This document shows positions 24,968 through 32,919 of a stretch of 38,641 nucleotides of DNA, piece after piece. The DNA is from UBA1151 sp963579925 (lineage in GTDB: Bacteria; Chloroflexota; Dehalococcoidia; Lucifugimonadales; Lucifugimonadaceae), in NCBI GenBank assembly GCA_963579925.1, contig CAUZJA010000002.1, forward strand, positions 1-38,641, given 5' to 3'. Numbering within the stretch: position 1 is the first letter of the stretch; each line of letters starts with the position of its first letter. The position numbers were made by a program, and so were the translations under genes. The notes beneath the pieces are model-generated. The model was not told the origin of the DNA, made no database searches, and was given only the letters and a program-made list of their open reading frames with translations.

Positions 24968-25705
24968 CTACTTGAACGCGTACCCTTTTTCACGCATTGA
25001 GACAAAGGTCTGACGGCCAATGATCACATGATCCACCACTTCAATATCCAGTATGTTCCCAGCCTGGATCAGGCGCTCCGTCATCTTCACGTCCTCATCG
25101 CTTGGATGTGGATCACCGGATGGATGGTTGTGGACAATTGCAATGGCCGGACAGGTCCATCTCACCGCTTCAGCAAACACCTCTGCCGGCCTTACAAGCG
25201 CCGCGTTGACGCTTCCCACATAGAGATTGTGGATTAGAACCACCCGATTCTTAGTATTGAGAAGGATGATCCGGAGATGCTCTCTCTCAAGCCCGTTCAT
25301 CTCTGCCATCACCAGATTGGCTATGTCTTCAGGAGTTTCAATCGCCGCTTGATCGTCGTTTCGTACCGACGCGACCCGTTTACCCAACTCGATTCCGGCC
25401 ATTATCTGGCAGGCCTTTGCGTGTGAAAGGCCTCGCTCCGCGATTAGCTCCGGATAGCCAATGCGTGCCATTCCCGAAATCCCGTCATACTTCGCCAGAA
25501 TCCGGGTCGCCATAGCAAGCGCGTTTTCGCCCTCAAGTCCCGTTCTTATGAGAATCGCCATCAGCTCGGCGTTGGTAAGGGCTTCAGCGCCCTGCTCTTT
25601 CAATCGCTCTCGAGGCCGATCCCGCATGGGCATATCGCGTATTGCGGGGGCTTTTGGTGGAGCACCGTGCCGGTACTCTTCAGCGATCATTGTTTGGCTG
25701 GCCAT
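24968..25705 (-). CDS. radC: RadC-family JAB1/MPN protein
   Basis: A 245-residue RadC protein. N-terminal helix-hairpin-helix part (RDMPMRDRPRERLKEQGAE, then LTNAELMAILIRTG and GLSHAKACQIMAGIELGKRV), then a C-terminal MPN/JAMM metal-binding domain with HNHPSGDPHPSDED. Full length with all metal ligands present. Despite the name, its role in DNA repair is not established; the JAMM fold suggests a metallopeptidase or nuclease-like activity. ATG at 25705 has GAGGA eight bases upstream. Confidence 0.95.
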   Translation of the reverse strand: MASQTMIAEEYRHGAPPKAPAIRDMPMRDRPRERLKEQGAEALTNAELMAILIRTGLEGENALAMATRILAKYDGISGMARIGYPELIAERGLSHAKACQIMAGIELGKRVASVRNDDQAAIETPEDIANLVMAEMNGLEREHLRIILLNTKNRVVLIHNLYVGSVNAALVRPAEVFAEAVRWTCPAIAIVHNHPSGDPHPSDEDVKMTERLIQAGNILDIEVVDHVIIGRQTFVSMREKGYAFK

Positions 25706-26190
25706 GAGCGGATCCTCGCAGAACTTCTATGATTCCAACGAGTTATACGGACTTTGCCTGTCTATCTCATACCCACGGATGTCTCACACATCACGCGATA
25801 TACGAGAACACCCGCTGCATCAGCGATTGAATTCACCTCGCCTCAGATTGCCTTGGCCCGTTCGATCTGTACCCGTGTCATTCTCAAATAGCGTCTGTTT
25901 ACTGTGCGAAATAACGAATAATTCGAGTATGGAATGGTGCTGTATTTCGGGGCGCTAAAGGCCAGCACGTCCCCTGTGCAATTGTCGAGATCAAGAAATG
26001 CGCCCCTCCCCACAGGCCATAAGGACTATTCCCCTTCTCGATATCGTCAGGATCAGAATCTGAAACATTTTGAGTATACCCACCCATAGTAGTTTCGCCC
26101 TTCGTCGCTGCGTAGCTCATGGGGCGTGTCCTAGGATAATGGCTCAGGTACCTGATTGGACCTCAGTATCTCGACACAAAATGGACTGAT
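25706..26190. other. 485-base spacer, no supported gene
   Basis: Divergent region between radC and the receiver-domain gene. It is AT-richer than its surroundings and must contain both promoters, though I cannot fix boxes. A small palindrome CGAATAATTCG lies around 25914-25924. A 73-codon leftward frame (26120-25899) is open but has unremarkable composition and no family signal, so it is not called. Confidence 0.5.
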
Positions 26191-26628
26191 ATGGCGAACA
26201 TTCTTGTAATTGACGATGACACCAGCGTGCGGCTTGAGGCCTCACGATTTCTTGAAAGCAAAGGGCACGATGTAACCGCGGTTGGAAATTGCAGCGATGG
26301 AGCAACCGCCATTGGCCGCACGAACCCTGATGTGGTTGTGCTAGATCGCCAGCTGCCGGATGTAGACGGCCTGACCCTGCTCCAGAAGCTTCGTAAGAAC
26401 GAATCAACCGCACAGTTGCCAGTGATCATGATGACTGAGCGCGAAACGGCCAGAGAGCACGGCGAAGTCAAAGCACTGGGCGTGGTTGGGTATCTTGAGA
26501 AGCCGCTCAAAGTTGAAGAGTTGGAAATGCCACTCACACTAGCGTTACGGGCAAGTGGAGTGGCACCCATGGCGCAGAGGTCGGGGCCACAACCGCGCCA
26601 GGCACCGGCTGGGCAGCGGCCTGGATAA
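26191..26628 (+). CDS. Stand-alone response-regulator receiver protein
   Basis: A 145-residue CheY-like protein. The acidic pocket (Asp8, Asp9, Asp10), the phospho-acceptor Asp52 in VVVLDRQLPDVDG, Thr82 in MMTERE and Lys104 in YLEKPL are all present, so it should be phosphorylated by a histidine kinase. There is no output domain; residues after about 120 form a Pro/Gln/Arg-rich tail that overlaps the next gene. No sensor kinase is in the window, so its partner is unknown. Confidence 0.9.
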   Translation: MANILVIDDDTSVRLEASRFLESKGHDVTAVGNCSDGATAIGRTNPDVVVLDRQLPDVDGLTLLQKLRKNESTAQLPVIMMTERETAREHGEVKALGVVGYLEKPLKVEELEMPLTLALRASGVAPMAQRSGPQPRQAPAGQRPG

Positions 26629-27007
26629 TGCTCTGGCAGACCAGGCTCCCTGCCTGGTCGCTACTTCCTCAGCAGATGGACACCCCGGAATCGGATATCG
26701 CGGGAGTGTGATGGCGTATACGTCCTCAACACTGGCATGGTGGGAGCGGACTCATCGCGGTGGTGAGAAAAACGTCCTCTCTAATCCGCATGTGGTTGTG
26801 CTCTACCGAAACCCGGATACCCGGGTCGCATGGAAGTTCTTCGGCGAAGCGACCGTTCATCAAGATGACGATGTGCGAGCAGACGTCATGTCCCGAACCG
26901 TCCAGCCTGAGTTGGACAGAGACCCCGCCGGCAACGGATTCGCCGTCGTCATGGAGATCGACCGGGTCGAGACCATGCAGGGCGAAGTCTTGATGTCCCG
27001 GGACTAA
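26555..27007 (+). CDS. Pyridoxamine 5'-phosphate oxidase (PPOX)-family protein
   Basis: A 150-residue split-barrel flavin- or F420-binding-fold protein. Visible features are PCLVATSSADGHPGIGYRGS, the WERTHRGGEKNVLSNPHVVVLYRNP segment and WKFFGEATVHQDDDVRADVM, typical of the PPOX/general stress group. The start is uncertain: the only in-frame ATG (26555) lies 74 bases inside the receiver gene and gives an Arg/Gly-rich N-terminus of poor quality, while the conserved part begins near base 26630. A non-canonical start or a small upstream frame change are alternatives. Cofactor and substrate are unknown. Confidence 0.75.
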   Translation: MEWHPWRRGRGHNRARHRLGSGLDNALADQAPCLVATSSADGHPGIGYRGSVMAYTSSTLAWWERTHRGGEKNVLSNPHVVVLYRNPDTRVAWKFFGEATVHQDDDVRADVMSRTVQPELDRDPAGNGFAVVMEIDRVETMQGEVLMSRD

Positions 27008-27026
27008 GCCCCCGGTGACTATCCCC

Positions 27027-27125
27027 GATAGCCGTCGGGCTTGCCCGGCCTCCCGCGCTCCACATTGGGAGCGCGTTGAATCAAACCGAGAATGGCAAAC
27101 GAAGGCGGGCGGGGCAAGCCCCGCA
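27027..27125. repeat. Inverted repeats between convergent genes
   Basis: CGCGCTCC (27054-27061) pairs with GGAGCGCG (27068-27075). GGGCTTGCCC, near 27037-27046, is complementary to GGGCAAGCCC about 65 bases later. Together they form a nested palindrome in the 171-base convergent spacer 27008-27178. No T-run follows. Likely a transcript-end structure or dispersed palindrome. Confidence 0.45.
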
Positions 27126-27178
27126 ACTACCCGTTCAGTACGCGTAAATTATTGATTACGGCGCACCCGTCGGCCGAA

Positions 27179-28249
27179 CTACGCCCCGTCGCTCGGCAAC
27201 ACCACCGTCTCACCCGTTCGTACCGAGCGGGTGACCGCGTCTGTCCACTCCATGTAGCGAACGCCATCGTAGAAGTCCGTGTGGGTGATTGGCTCAATCC
27301 CACGGATGGCGTTAATGAACTCTTCCTCAACTCTCCAGCCGCCAATCTTGTCGGCAGCAGGCGTCACCGGTGAAAGCTCATCATCTCCACGTCGAGCGGC
27401 AGAAAGCTGGAGCCCTCCGGTTTCGGCAGGGCCACCACTCGCAATGTGAATTGTGCCTTCAGTGCCGTGAATGAAGATGTCTACGGGGCGAGCATGTCCA
27501 AGCACGTTTGAAAGGGAGTAGCGCATCTGACCACCAACTTCCATTTGGCAGATCACATCAACATGATCAGGAATGGTCATTGGGACACGATGGCCGTCAT
27601 CATCTGTACGGTGATTTACCAGCGTCTGTCCGACCGCGGATACCGTACGAGCGGGACCAACCCAGCGCATCATCGCTTCGTACCAGATGCCCATCGCCAT
27701 GATGTTATTGCCCGAAAGATCGCGGTCTTGTCGCCAGTGCAGAGGCGTATCTGAATCCGGGTAGCTGGCACCCTGCGCGATAGCAGCGTTTAGCGTGATG
27801 AGTTCGCCAATGTAGCCGTTGCCAATCATCTCTTTAATGGTGGCATCGATACTCAGTGTGTGCGGCGCAGGAACAATCTGCGCAATCTGGCCCGGATTGG
27901 CCTTCGCCGTGTCCAGCATGGCATGCGCTTCAAGGCTGTTCATGGCCATACGAGCCTCGCACATCACATGCTTGCCGGCATCCAGTGCGGCAATGGTGGT
28001 GGTGGCGTGAAGATACGGCCACGTACCAATGCAGATGGCATCTACGTCATCGTTGTAGATCACCTCTTCCCAATTAGACGCGGCGTGAGGGATATTGAAC
28101 TCATCGGCAGCGCTCTGACTCGACTCGAGCGATCGGTTAGCGACGGTAATGATTTCAACACCCGCTTGCTCGTTCAAGCCTGGCAAGTGCCGAAGACGCG
28201 TGTTTCCGCCCGCGCCAATTAGTCCAACTTTGATGGTGTCCGCTGCCAT
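27179..28249 (-). CDS. Gfo/Idh/MocA-family oxidoreductase
   Basis: A 356-residue NAD(P)-dependent dehydrogenase-like protein. The Rossmann start VGLIGAGGNTRLRHL binds the dinucleotide. The N-terminal domain continues to about residue 120, then an alpha/beta C-terminal domain (PLHWRQDRDLSGNN onward) typical of the family. In most members the strand before the catalytic site reads E-K-P; here it reads CEARMAMNSLEA, so the usual catalytic lysine is missing. It may act on an unusual substrate or be non-catalytic. ATG 28249 has AAGGA seven bases upstream; a TTG two codons earlier is less likely. Confidence 0.88.
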   Translation of the reverse strand: MAADTIKVGLIGAGGNTRLRHLPGLNEQAGVEIITVANRSLESSQSAADEFNIPHAASNWEEVIYNDDVDAICIGTWPYLHATTTIAALDAGKHVMCEARMAMNSLEAHAMLDTAKANPGQIAQIVPAPHTLSIDATIKEMIGNGYIGELITLNAAIAQGASYPDSDTPLHWRQDRDLSGNNIMAMGIWYEAMMRWVGPARTVSAVGQTLVNHRTDDDGHRVPMTIPDHVDVICQMEVGGQMRYSLSNVLGHARPVDIFIHGTEGTIHIASGGPAETGGLQLSAARRGDDELSPVTPAADKIGGWRVEEEFINAIRGIEPITHTDFYDGVRYMEWTDAVTRSVRTGETVVLPSDGA

Positions 28250-28420
28250 TTTCAATTCCTTCTTGATACTGGTGCCGGGTCCGGTATGTACGCATAGACG
28301 TTAAATACGAAGGCCAAACTCTATCGCTACGGATCAAACGTGTCGAGATCATACAATTTCAGCGTGCTAGCATCGATTTCTAGACCGCAGTCGATATGTC
28401 CAAATAGAGGAACACGCGAA

Positions 28421-28771
28421 TTGATCGTCGCTAAAGACGTGACGCTGGAAAACGAAGATGTAGTGATCAACTGGTCGGATGGCCACATCAGCCGCTACCC
28501 GCACCGAGAACTCAGAATCGACTGCGCCTGCGCCGCCTGCATTGAAGAGATGACGGGCCGTCAGATCCTGGACGTACTCTCAGTCCCCACAGATATATTT
28601 GCAGTCGACTACCTCGAAGTAGGGAGGTACGCCATCCAGTTTGCGTGGAGTGACGGCCACGCCACCGGAATCTACCCCTTCACCATGCTCCGCAAGATTT
28701 GCAGATGCGGAGCAGACCACTCCAACGAGCAGCCAGCGCCAGCGAAGGGTCCGAGGCGCGAGGGCCGGTAA
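28421..28771 (+). CDS. DUF971-domain protein
   Basis: A 116-residue protein matching DUF971, the domain that also forms the N-terminus of gamma-butyrobetaine hydroxylases: VVINWSDGHISRYPHRELRIDCACAACIEE (two segments) and RYAIQFAWSDGHATGIYPF, ending in LRKICRCG. Cys residues in CACAAC and CRCG could bind zinc or an iron-sulfur cluster. Stand-alone DUF971 proteins are often near Fe-S or Mrp genes, but not here. The TTG at 28421 is chosen over an ATG 27 codons upstream because AGAGGA lies nine bases before it and the extension has no family similarity. Confidence 0.82.
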   Translation: MIVAKDVTLENEDVVINWSDGHISRYPHRELRIDCACAACIEEMTGRQILDVLSVPTDIFAVDYLEVGRYAIQFAWSDGHATGIYPFTMLRKICRCGADHSNEQPAPAKGPRREGR

Positions 28772-28811
28772 ACCATGCTCGAACCTCGCCCGGAAGCGCT
28801 GTCTCTGTAGG

Positions 28812-28830
28812 GGCAATCCCTGTGATTGCC
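28812..28830. repeat. Short GGCAAT/ATTGCC hairpin
   Basis: GGCAAT and ATTGCC flank a seven-base spacer in the gap between the DUF971 gene and the beta-propeller gene, preceded by GTAGG. It resembles the GTAGGGGC-type hairpin seen again at 29847-29870 and may belong to the same dispersed class. Confidence 0.35.
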
Positions 28831-28904
28831 AAGGCCCGTGATGGCCGCGGCAACCTGTAGTATCGTGCCGCTCACCGAAATACCCGCCAATTGGAGATGC
28901 CCTG

Positions 28905-29624
28905 ATGGTCGATCAACAGACTGAATCTAAAGTAACCAGCAAGGTACCCGCCCCCGGCGCCATGCCCAACGGTCTGCAGTGGTTTGAGGGCGAGTTGTAC
29001 GTGATGGACCAGGAGACCGACGATGTCTGTGTGATCGATGAATCGGGCAACTTGATTCGACGGATCACCACCCCGACTGAGAACGGCTCCGGAATCAGCG
29101 TGGGCGGTGGCTATCTCTGGACGGCGTCCAACGGCAACACCACGTCACGTGAGTACCGGGACACGGACACGCATAAGGGATGCATACTTCGACTCGATCT
29201 CCAGACTGGCGAAGAGTTGGACCGTATCCCCACGCCAGATGGCAAAGGCATCCACGGCATAGAGTGGGATTTCGAACGAAACATGCTCTGGGTGACGGCG
29301 ACAGATCCGAAGAACATAATTCTGATAGACGCACTTGGCGATAAGAGCATCGTCCACACCATCAGTTGCGATTTAGCACGCCTTCACGGACTCGCGCTTG
29401 AAGGCGATTCCATCTGGTGCGCGCACACCACAGACAACGTGATCGTCCTCTACGACATCGAGAGCGGCGCAGAGCGTGATCGCATCACCATGGGACCAGA
29501 AGACCCATTCGTCCACGGCCTATCGAAGAAAGACGGCATCCTCTGGTTCGCAGACGCCAACTTCGCAGGCGTTCGCCACACTGGCACCCGGGGAGTCCCG
29601 GCGGTGGGTACGCTGGAGCGGTAG
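28905..29624 (+). CDS. Beta-propeller protein (SMP-30/YncE-like)
   Basis: A 239-residue protein made of repeated four-strand blades: GLQWFEGELYVMDQETDDV, GISVGGGYLWTASNGN, GIEWDFERNMLWVTATDP, GLALEGDSIWCAHTTDN and GLSKKDGILWFADANF. No signal peptide is visible. Such propellers include gluconolactonases, but the metal-ligand pattern of true SMP-30 lactonases is not evident, so a binding or lactonase-like role is open. ATG start with GGAGA seven bases upstream. Downstream is a 9-bp hairpin and then the inverted copy of the 93-bp repeat family. Confidence 0.75.
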   Translation: MVDQQTESKVTSKVPAPGAMPNGLQWFEGELYVMDQETDDVCVIDESGNLIRRITTPTENGSGISVGGGYLWTASNGNTTSREYRDTDTHKGCILRLDLQTGEELDRIPTPDGKGIHGIEWDFERNMLWVTATDPKNIILIDALGDKSIVHTISCDLARLHGLALEGDSIWCAHTTDNVIVLYDIESGAERDRITMGPEDPFVHGLSKKDGILWFADANFAGVRHTGTRGVPAVGTLER

Positions 29625-29640
29625 GCCGCTGCCGGACGTA

Positions 29641-29662
29641 GCATGGGCATCTCTGCCCATGC
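29641..29662 (+). terminator. 9-bp hairpin after the beta-propeller gene
   Basis: GCATGGGCA (29641-29649) and TGCCCATGC (29654-29662) enclose a TCTC loop, 16 bases after the stop. There is no T-tract, so this is a transcript-end or stabilising stem rather than a certain intrinsic terminator. Confidence 0.5.
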
Positions 29663-29692
29663 GAGTCAACGACTGACACTCCGCACACCAAC

Positions 29693-29855
29693 CGCCGTAG
29701 ACGCAACCCTTGTGGTTGCCTGCTTTCGCCATAAATCCACGCCACAACAGCCGGGTACCCACAAGGGGCACAGCTACAGAAGACAGGAACCCGACATTCG
29801 CCGTAGACGTAACCCCGGTGGTTGCCTGCGTTCACCCGACGCGAAGAGGGGCACG
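29693..29855. repeat. Inverted, diverged copy of the 93-bp repeat family
   Basis: Two blocks beginning CGCCGTAGACG (29693 and 29799, 106 bases apart) carry AACCCTTGTGGTTGCC and, in the first block, GGGTACCCACAAGGGGCA. These are the reverse complement of the arms of the tandem array at 11675-11953. The second block is partial and mutated. Confidence 0.7.
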
Positions 29856-29870
29856 CCGAAACGTGCCCCT
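29847..29870 (-). terminator. 9-bp hairpin after the E1 beta gene
   Basis: AGGGGCACG (29847-29855) pairs with CGTGCCCCT (29862-29870) around a six-base loop, 27 bases beyond the stop of the leftward E1 beta gene. No U-tract follows. Probably a transcript-end stem between two convergent genes. Confidence 0.45.
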
Positions 29871-29896
29871 ACATCAAATTAATCGTGGTCTACGGC

Positions 29897-30958
29897 CTAC
29901 TCGCCCAGCAGCTTCTTCGTCGTGGCGATTACATCTGCCTCGTTCGGGAGGAAGAGGTTCTCAAGGTCTCGGCTGTACGGTACCGGCGTGTGGGGGCCGG
30001 TTACTCGCTTGATTGGTGCATCCAGCAGATCGAATGCCTTCTCGGCGATGACGGCTGAAACCTCAGATGCCATGGAGGCTCGAGGGCTGTCTTCATCGAC
30101 GATCACAACCTTGTTGGTCTTTGCCACAGAGTTGAGGAATATCTCCTCATCCAACGGGGAAAGACTGAGCAGGTCTACGACTTCGGCTGAGATGCCTTCT
30201 TTCGCGAGCTGATCAGCGGCATTGTTGCAGACCTCTGTGGTCCACGACATGCCAACCAGCGTGACATCTGTACCCACTCTTGTGAGACGGCCCTTGCCGA
30301 GTTCAATGATGTATTCCTCATCCGGCACGAAGCCGGTGAGGTTGATCAGCTTCTTATGGTTGCAGACCATCACCGGGTCATCATCTCGGATTGATGCTGC
30401 CAGCAGGCCGCGTACGGAGTAGGGGTCTGAAGGCACAACTACTTTGATACCTGGCAGATGCGCCAGTATCGAGTAGAAGTTGGATGAGTGCTGTGCCGCG
30501 TGTCCAGTTCCGCCGCCGGAGCGGGCGAACATGGTCAACGGAATACGAGTCTGGCCGCCAAACATGTAGCGACTCTTGGAGGCGTTGGAGATGATCTGGT
30601 CCATCGCCACACCAATGAAGTCGAAGTACATAAGGTCGACGACCGGCCTCAGGCCGGTAAGAGCAGATCCGATGGCTGCGCCAAGGAAGCCAGCCTCCGA
30701 GATCGGAGTATCGACGATACGTTGTGCGCCAAAGTCCTGAATCAGGCCTTTGGTTGCGGCAAATGGGCCGCCCCATGAGTCGATGATGCCCTGGTCTTCC
30801 CTGCCGGGTCCGCCGGCGACATCCTCGCCCATCACGTAGACGTTCTCGTCACGGTTGAGCTCATCTCTCAGCGTGCGCTGGAAAGAGTCTCGGTAGCGTT
30901 CTTCCCTGCCGGGAACTTCAAAGCCGGGGCCAAGAGGATTTATTGATGTTGTTGTCAT
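29897..30958 (-). CDS. 2-oxo acid dehydrogenase E1 component, beta subunit
   Basis: A 353-residue transketolase-like subunit of a pyruvate, acetoin or branched-chain 2-oxo acid dehydrogenase complex. Family marks are YVMGEDVAGGPG, RIVDTPISEAGFLGAAIGSAL, LMYFDFIGVAMDQI and the later VVVPSDPYSVRGLL and VVDLLSLSPLDEEIF. It pairs with the alpha subunit encoded 54 bases upstream on the same strand. No E2 or E3 gene is visible downstream. The ATG has GGAG eleven bases upstream. An acetoin dehydrogenase (AcoB) identity is possible. Confidence 0.93.
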   Translation of the reverse strand: MTTTSINPLGPGFEVPGREERYRDSFQRTLRDELNRDENVYVMGEDVAGGPGREDQGIIDSWGGPFAATKGLIQDFGAQRIVDTPISEAGFLGAAIGSALTGLRPVVDLMYFDFIGVAMDQIISNASKSRYMFGGQTRIPLTMFARSGGGTGHAAQHSSNFYSILAHLPGIKVVVPSDPYSVRGLLAASIRDDDPVMVCNHKKLINLTGFVPDEEYIIELGKGRLTRVGTDVTLVGMSWTTEVCNNAADQLAKEGISAEVVDLLSLSPLDEEIFLNSVAKTNKVVIVDEDSPRASMASEVSAVIAEKAFDLLDAPIKRVTGPHTPVPYSRDLENLFLPNEADVIATTKKLLGE

Positions 30959-31012
30959 TATGTATTGGTCTCCAGAGGTGGGAAATATGCCTGAGTTTGA
31001 AACGGTTAGCGT

Positions 31013-32005
31013 CTAGCGGAGGCCCTGCACCGGGTTTGAGTAGTTCACGTAAACATCCGTGTACAACTCTTCCGGATCTGGCATTGGACTCTCGATGGCG
31101 AACTTGACCGCGCCTTCAATCTCTTCCTCAATTGCATCCCGAATCGCTTTGAACTCAGAAGCTTTCATGAGTCCCTGCTCACCTACAGTCTTCTCAAAGG
31201 CGGGAATTGGGTCTTTCGCCAACCAGATGTCTTCTTCTTCCTGGTGTCGGTAGGTGTGAGGAATATCGGCGTGGAAGTGACCGTGATATCGGTATGTCTT
31301 CATCTCCAGCAGCGTGGGACCTTCTCCGGCACGTGCCCGAGCGATTGCCTCTCCCGCCGCTTCGTACACCGCCAGCGCATCCATGCCGTCCACCACCACT
31401 CCAGGGATGGCGTAGGAAGCCGCACGATCTGCAATATCTTTCACCGGCACGGCGTATTCGACTGACGTCGACTGGGCGTACCCGTTGTTTTCGCAGGCGA
31501 AGATGACAGGGAGGTTGAACACAGACGCCAGGTTCACACTTTCGTGGAACACACCCTGGTTGGTTGCGCCGTCGCCGAAGAATGCAACTGCAACGCCGTC
31601 CGTCTTCTTGTACTTGTGAGTAAACGCCGCTCCAACCGCCAGCGGAATTCCGGCACCAACAATTGCGTTTGCACCAAGCATTCCCTTGGAGAAGTCGGCG
31701 ATGTGCATGGAGCCGCCCTTCCCCTTGCAGAGGCCAGTCGCCCGGCCAAAGATCTCAGCCATCATGCCCTTAGTGTCGAGCCCCTTGGCGATACAGTGGC
31801 CGTGGCCGCGATGAGTGGATGAGATCCAGTCGGTGTCTTTCAGGTGCGCGCAGATACCGGTAGGCCCTGCTTCTTCTCCATCGGACGTGTGGGCGACGCC
31901 CATTGCATTGCCCTTAGCTGTTTCCTCAAGGAGTCTCTCCTCAAAGCGACGAATGCGATACATCGTCTCGTACATCCAACTGAGCTTTTCCTGTGGAACC
32001 GCCAT
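31013..32005 (-). CDS. 2-oxo acid dehydrogenase E1 component, alpha subunit
   Basis: A 330-residue TPP-binding subunit. The thiamine diphosphate motif runs from GDG (144-146) to NN (173-174). HRGHGHCIAKG and the GRATGLCKGKGGSMH segment are typical of E1 alpha. It decarboxylates a 2-oxo acid (or cleaves acetoin) and transfers the acyl unit to a lipoyl E2. ATG at 32005 is preferred over the TTG one codon before, with AAGGA nine bases upstream. First of a two-gene operon with E1 beta. E2 and E3 must be encoded elsewhere if the complex works. Confidence 0.94.
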   Translation of the reverse strand: MAVPQEKLSWMYETMYRIRRFEERLLEETAKGNAMGVAHTSDGEEAGPTGICAHLKDTDWISSTHRGHGHCIAKGLDTKGMMAEIFGRATGLCKGKGGSMHIADFSKGMLGANAIVGAGIPLAVGAAFTHKYKKTDGVAVAFFGDGATNQGVFHESVNLASVFNLPVIFACENNGYAQSTSVEYAVPVKDIADRAASYAIPGVVVDGMDALAVYEAAGEAIARARAGEGPTLLEMKTYRYHGHFHADIPHTYRHQEEEDIWLAKDPIPAFEKTVGEQGLMKASEFKAIRDAIEEEIEGAVKFAIESPMPDPEELYTDVYVNYSNPVQGLR

Positions 32006-32187
32006 CAAATAGTGTCCTTTTGTTAAGTCAGGGTCCAGATAAGTTCTGATATTTCTGGGTAAGTAGTCGATTGACTACGCACCCGAGCCTACTTGCAGCA
32101 ACGAATCGTAACATTGGTACAGCGAAATCGGGGCGTCAACACAATCAGACTACGGAGATATATTGCATATGAATTTGGGGGGTCATC

Positions 32188-32556
32188 GTGGATCAACTAT
32201 GGGTTGAAGTTGAAGAAAGTCCAAACAGTGAGTATCTCCCCATGCGGGTGTTCGAAACTCAGAGCGAGATTACCGCGGCCGACTCACTAGTAGTTGAAGG
32301 TCTTAATCCCGATGGCAGCACCGAGGTCATAGTGGGCTGGTCGTCAGAGGACGACGGAACGCCCACGGGAATCCAGTTCGCCAGCGTTACGGATTCAGGG
32401 GCAGCGGTATCAGTGCTGGTTGTTGGCGGCGACTACGGCCTACGAATCAGAGCGGCAACTTCGTCTGGTGCGTGGAGCCTGGAAAACGCCGACGAACGCG
32501 GCGAGCCGTATCTGCTTCTGCCTCCGGAGACGAAAATCAGTTTGGCTGAACGGTAG
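32188..32556 (+). CDS. Hypothetical protein
   Basis: A 122-residue soluble, acidic protein with many beta-strand-like segments (SLVVEGLNPDGSTEVIVGW, AAVSVLVVGGDYGLRIRAA) and no family I know. GTG start at 32188, with a G-run six to eleven bases upstream acting as ribosome site. Divergent from the E1 operon across a 182-base spacer (32006-32187) that should hold both promoters. Confidence 0.6.
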   Translation: MDQLWVEVEESPNSEYLPMRVFETQSEITAADSLVVEGLNPDGSTEVIVGWSSEDDGTPTGIQFASVTDSGAAVSVLVVGGDYGLRIRAATSSGAWSLENADERGEPYLLLPPETKISLAER

Positions 32557-32594
32557 GCTCAACCGGCTGATGCCATTGGGAAATGCATAGTGCC

Positions 32595-32692
32595 GGTAGC
32601 GGCGGGTCTAAGACCAAACCCCGCGTGCCGCGTAATCGTTTGTGCATTCAGACCGTAGCGATCAAAGAGCGGGTCTTAGACCCGTCGCTACC
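32595..32692. repeat. 98-bp snap-back repeat with 21-bp arms
   Basis: The arms 32595-32615 and 32672-32692 are inverted complements with one mismatch in 21. Each arm also contains a self-complementary GGTCT-A/T-AGACC core. It sits in the convergent spacer 32557-32712 between a hypothetical gene and the small anchored protein gene. Looks like a MITE or REP doublet. Confidence 0.65.
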
Positions 32693-32712
32693 GTCCGATC
32701 AAACCGAGAAAA

Positions 32713-32919
32713 CTACGCTCGCGGCGGGTTCTTCGGCTGAAAGATTGAGCCTTCGCCTGGGAGGTCCGAACCAACGATCTTCTGCTTGCGGGTCTTGAGT
32801 CCCGGAATGCTGCTCCTCATTGCGAGTGCAGCGAATGCGCCGATAGATCCAAGAGCAGCAATGCCCATGAACTTCTTGCGGCTCATGCCAGTTGGTTCTG
32901 ATGACTTATTGTCAGCCAC
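32713..32919 (-). CDS. Small membrane-anchored protein (68 residues)
   Basis: Starts at GTG 32919, supported by GGAGG four bases upstream. The frame stays open to 33504 further upstream, but that part has Cys/Trp-rich random composition and is not called. The protein begins with a polar head, then MSRKKFMGIAALGSIGAFAA, a twin-basic/hydrophobic segment like the anchor of Tat-type or Rieske proteins, then a short tail ending SIFQPKNPPRA. There is no Cys, hence no cluster. It diverges from the Act respiratory operon. It could be a remnant or a small accessory subunit; function unknown. Confidence 0.6.
   Translation of the reverse strand: MADNKSSEPTGMSRKKFMGIAALGSIGAFAALAMRSSIPGLKTRKQKIVGSDLPGEGSIFQPKNPPRA

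Noticed and set aside
25899..26120. 73-codon leftward frame between radC and the receiver gene
   Set aside because: No convincing ribosome site, no hydrophobic or domain pattern, and atypical composition; left as part of the spacer.
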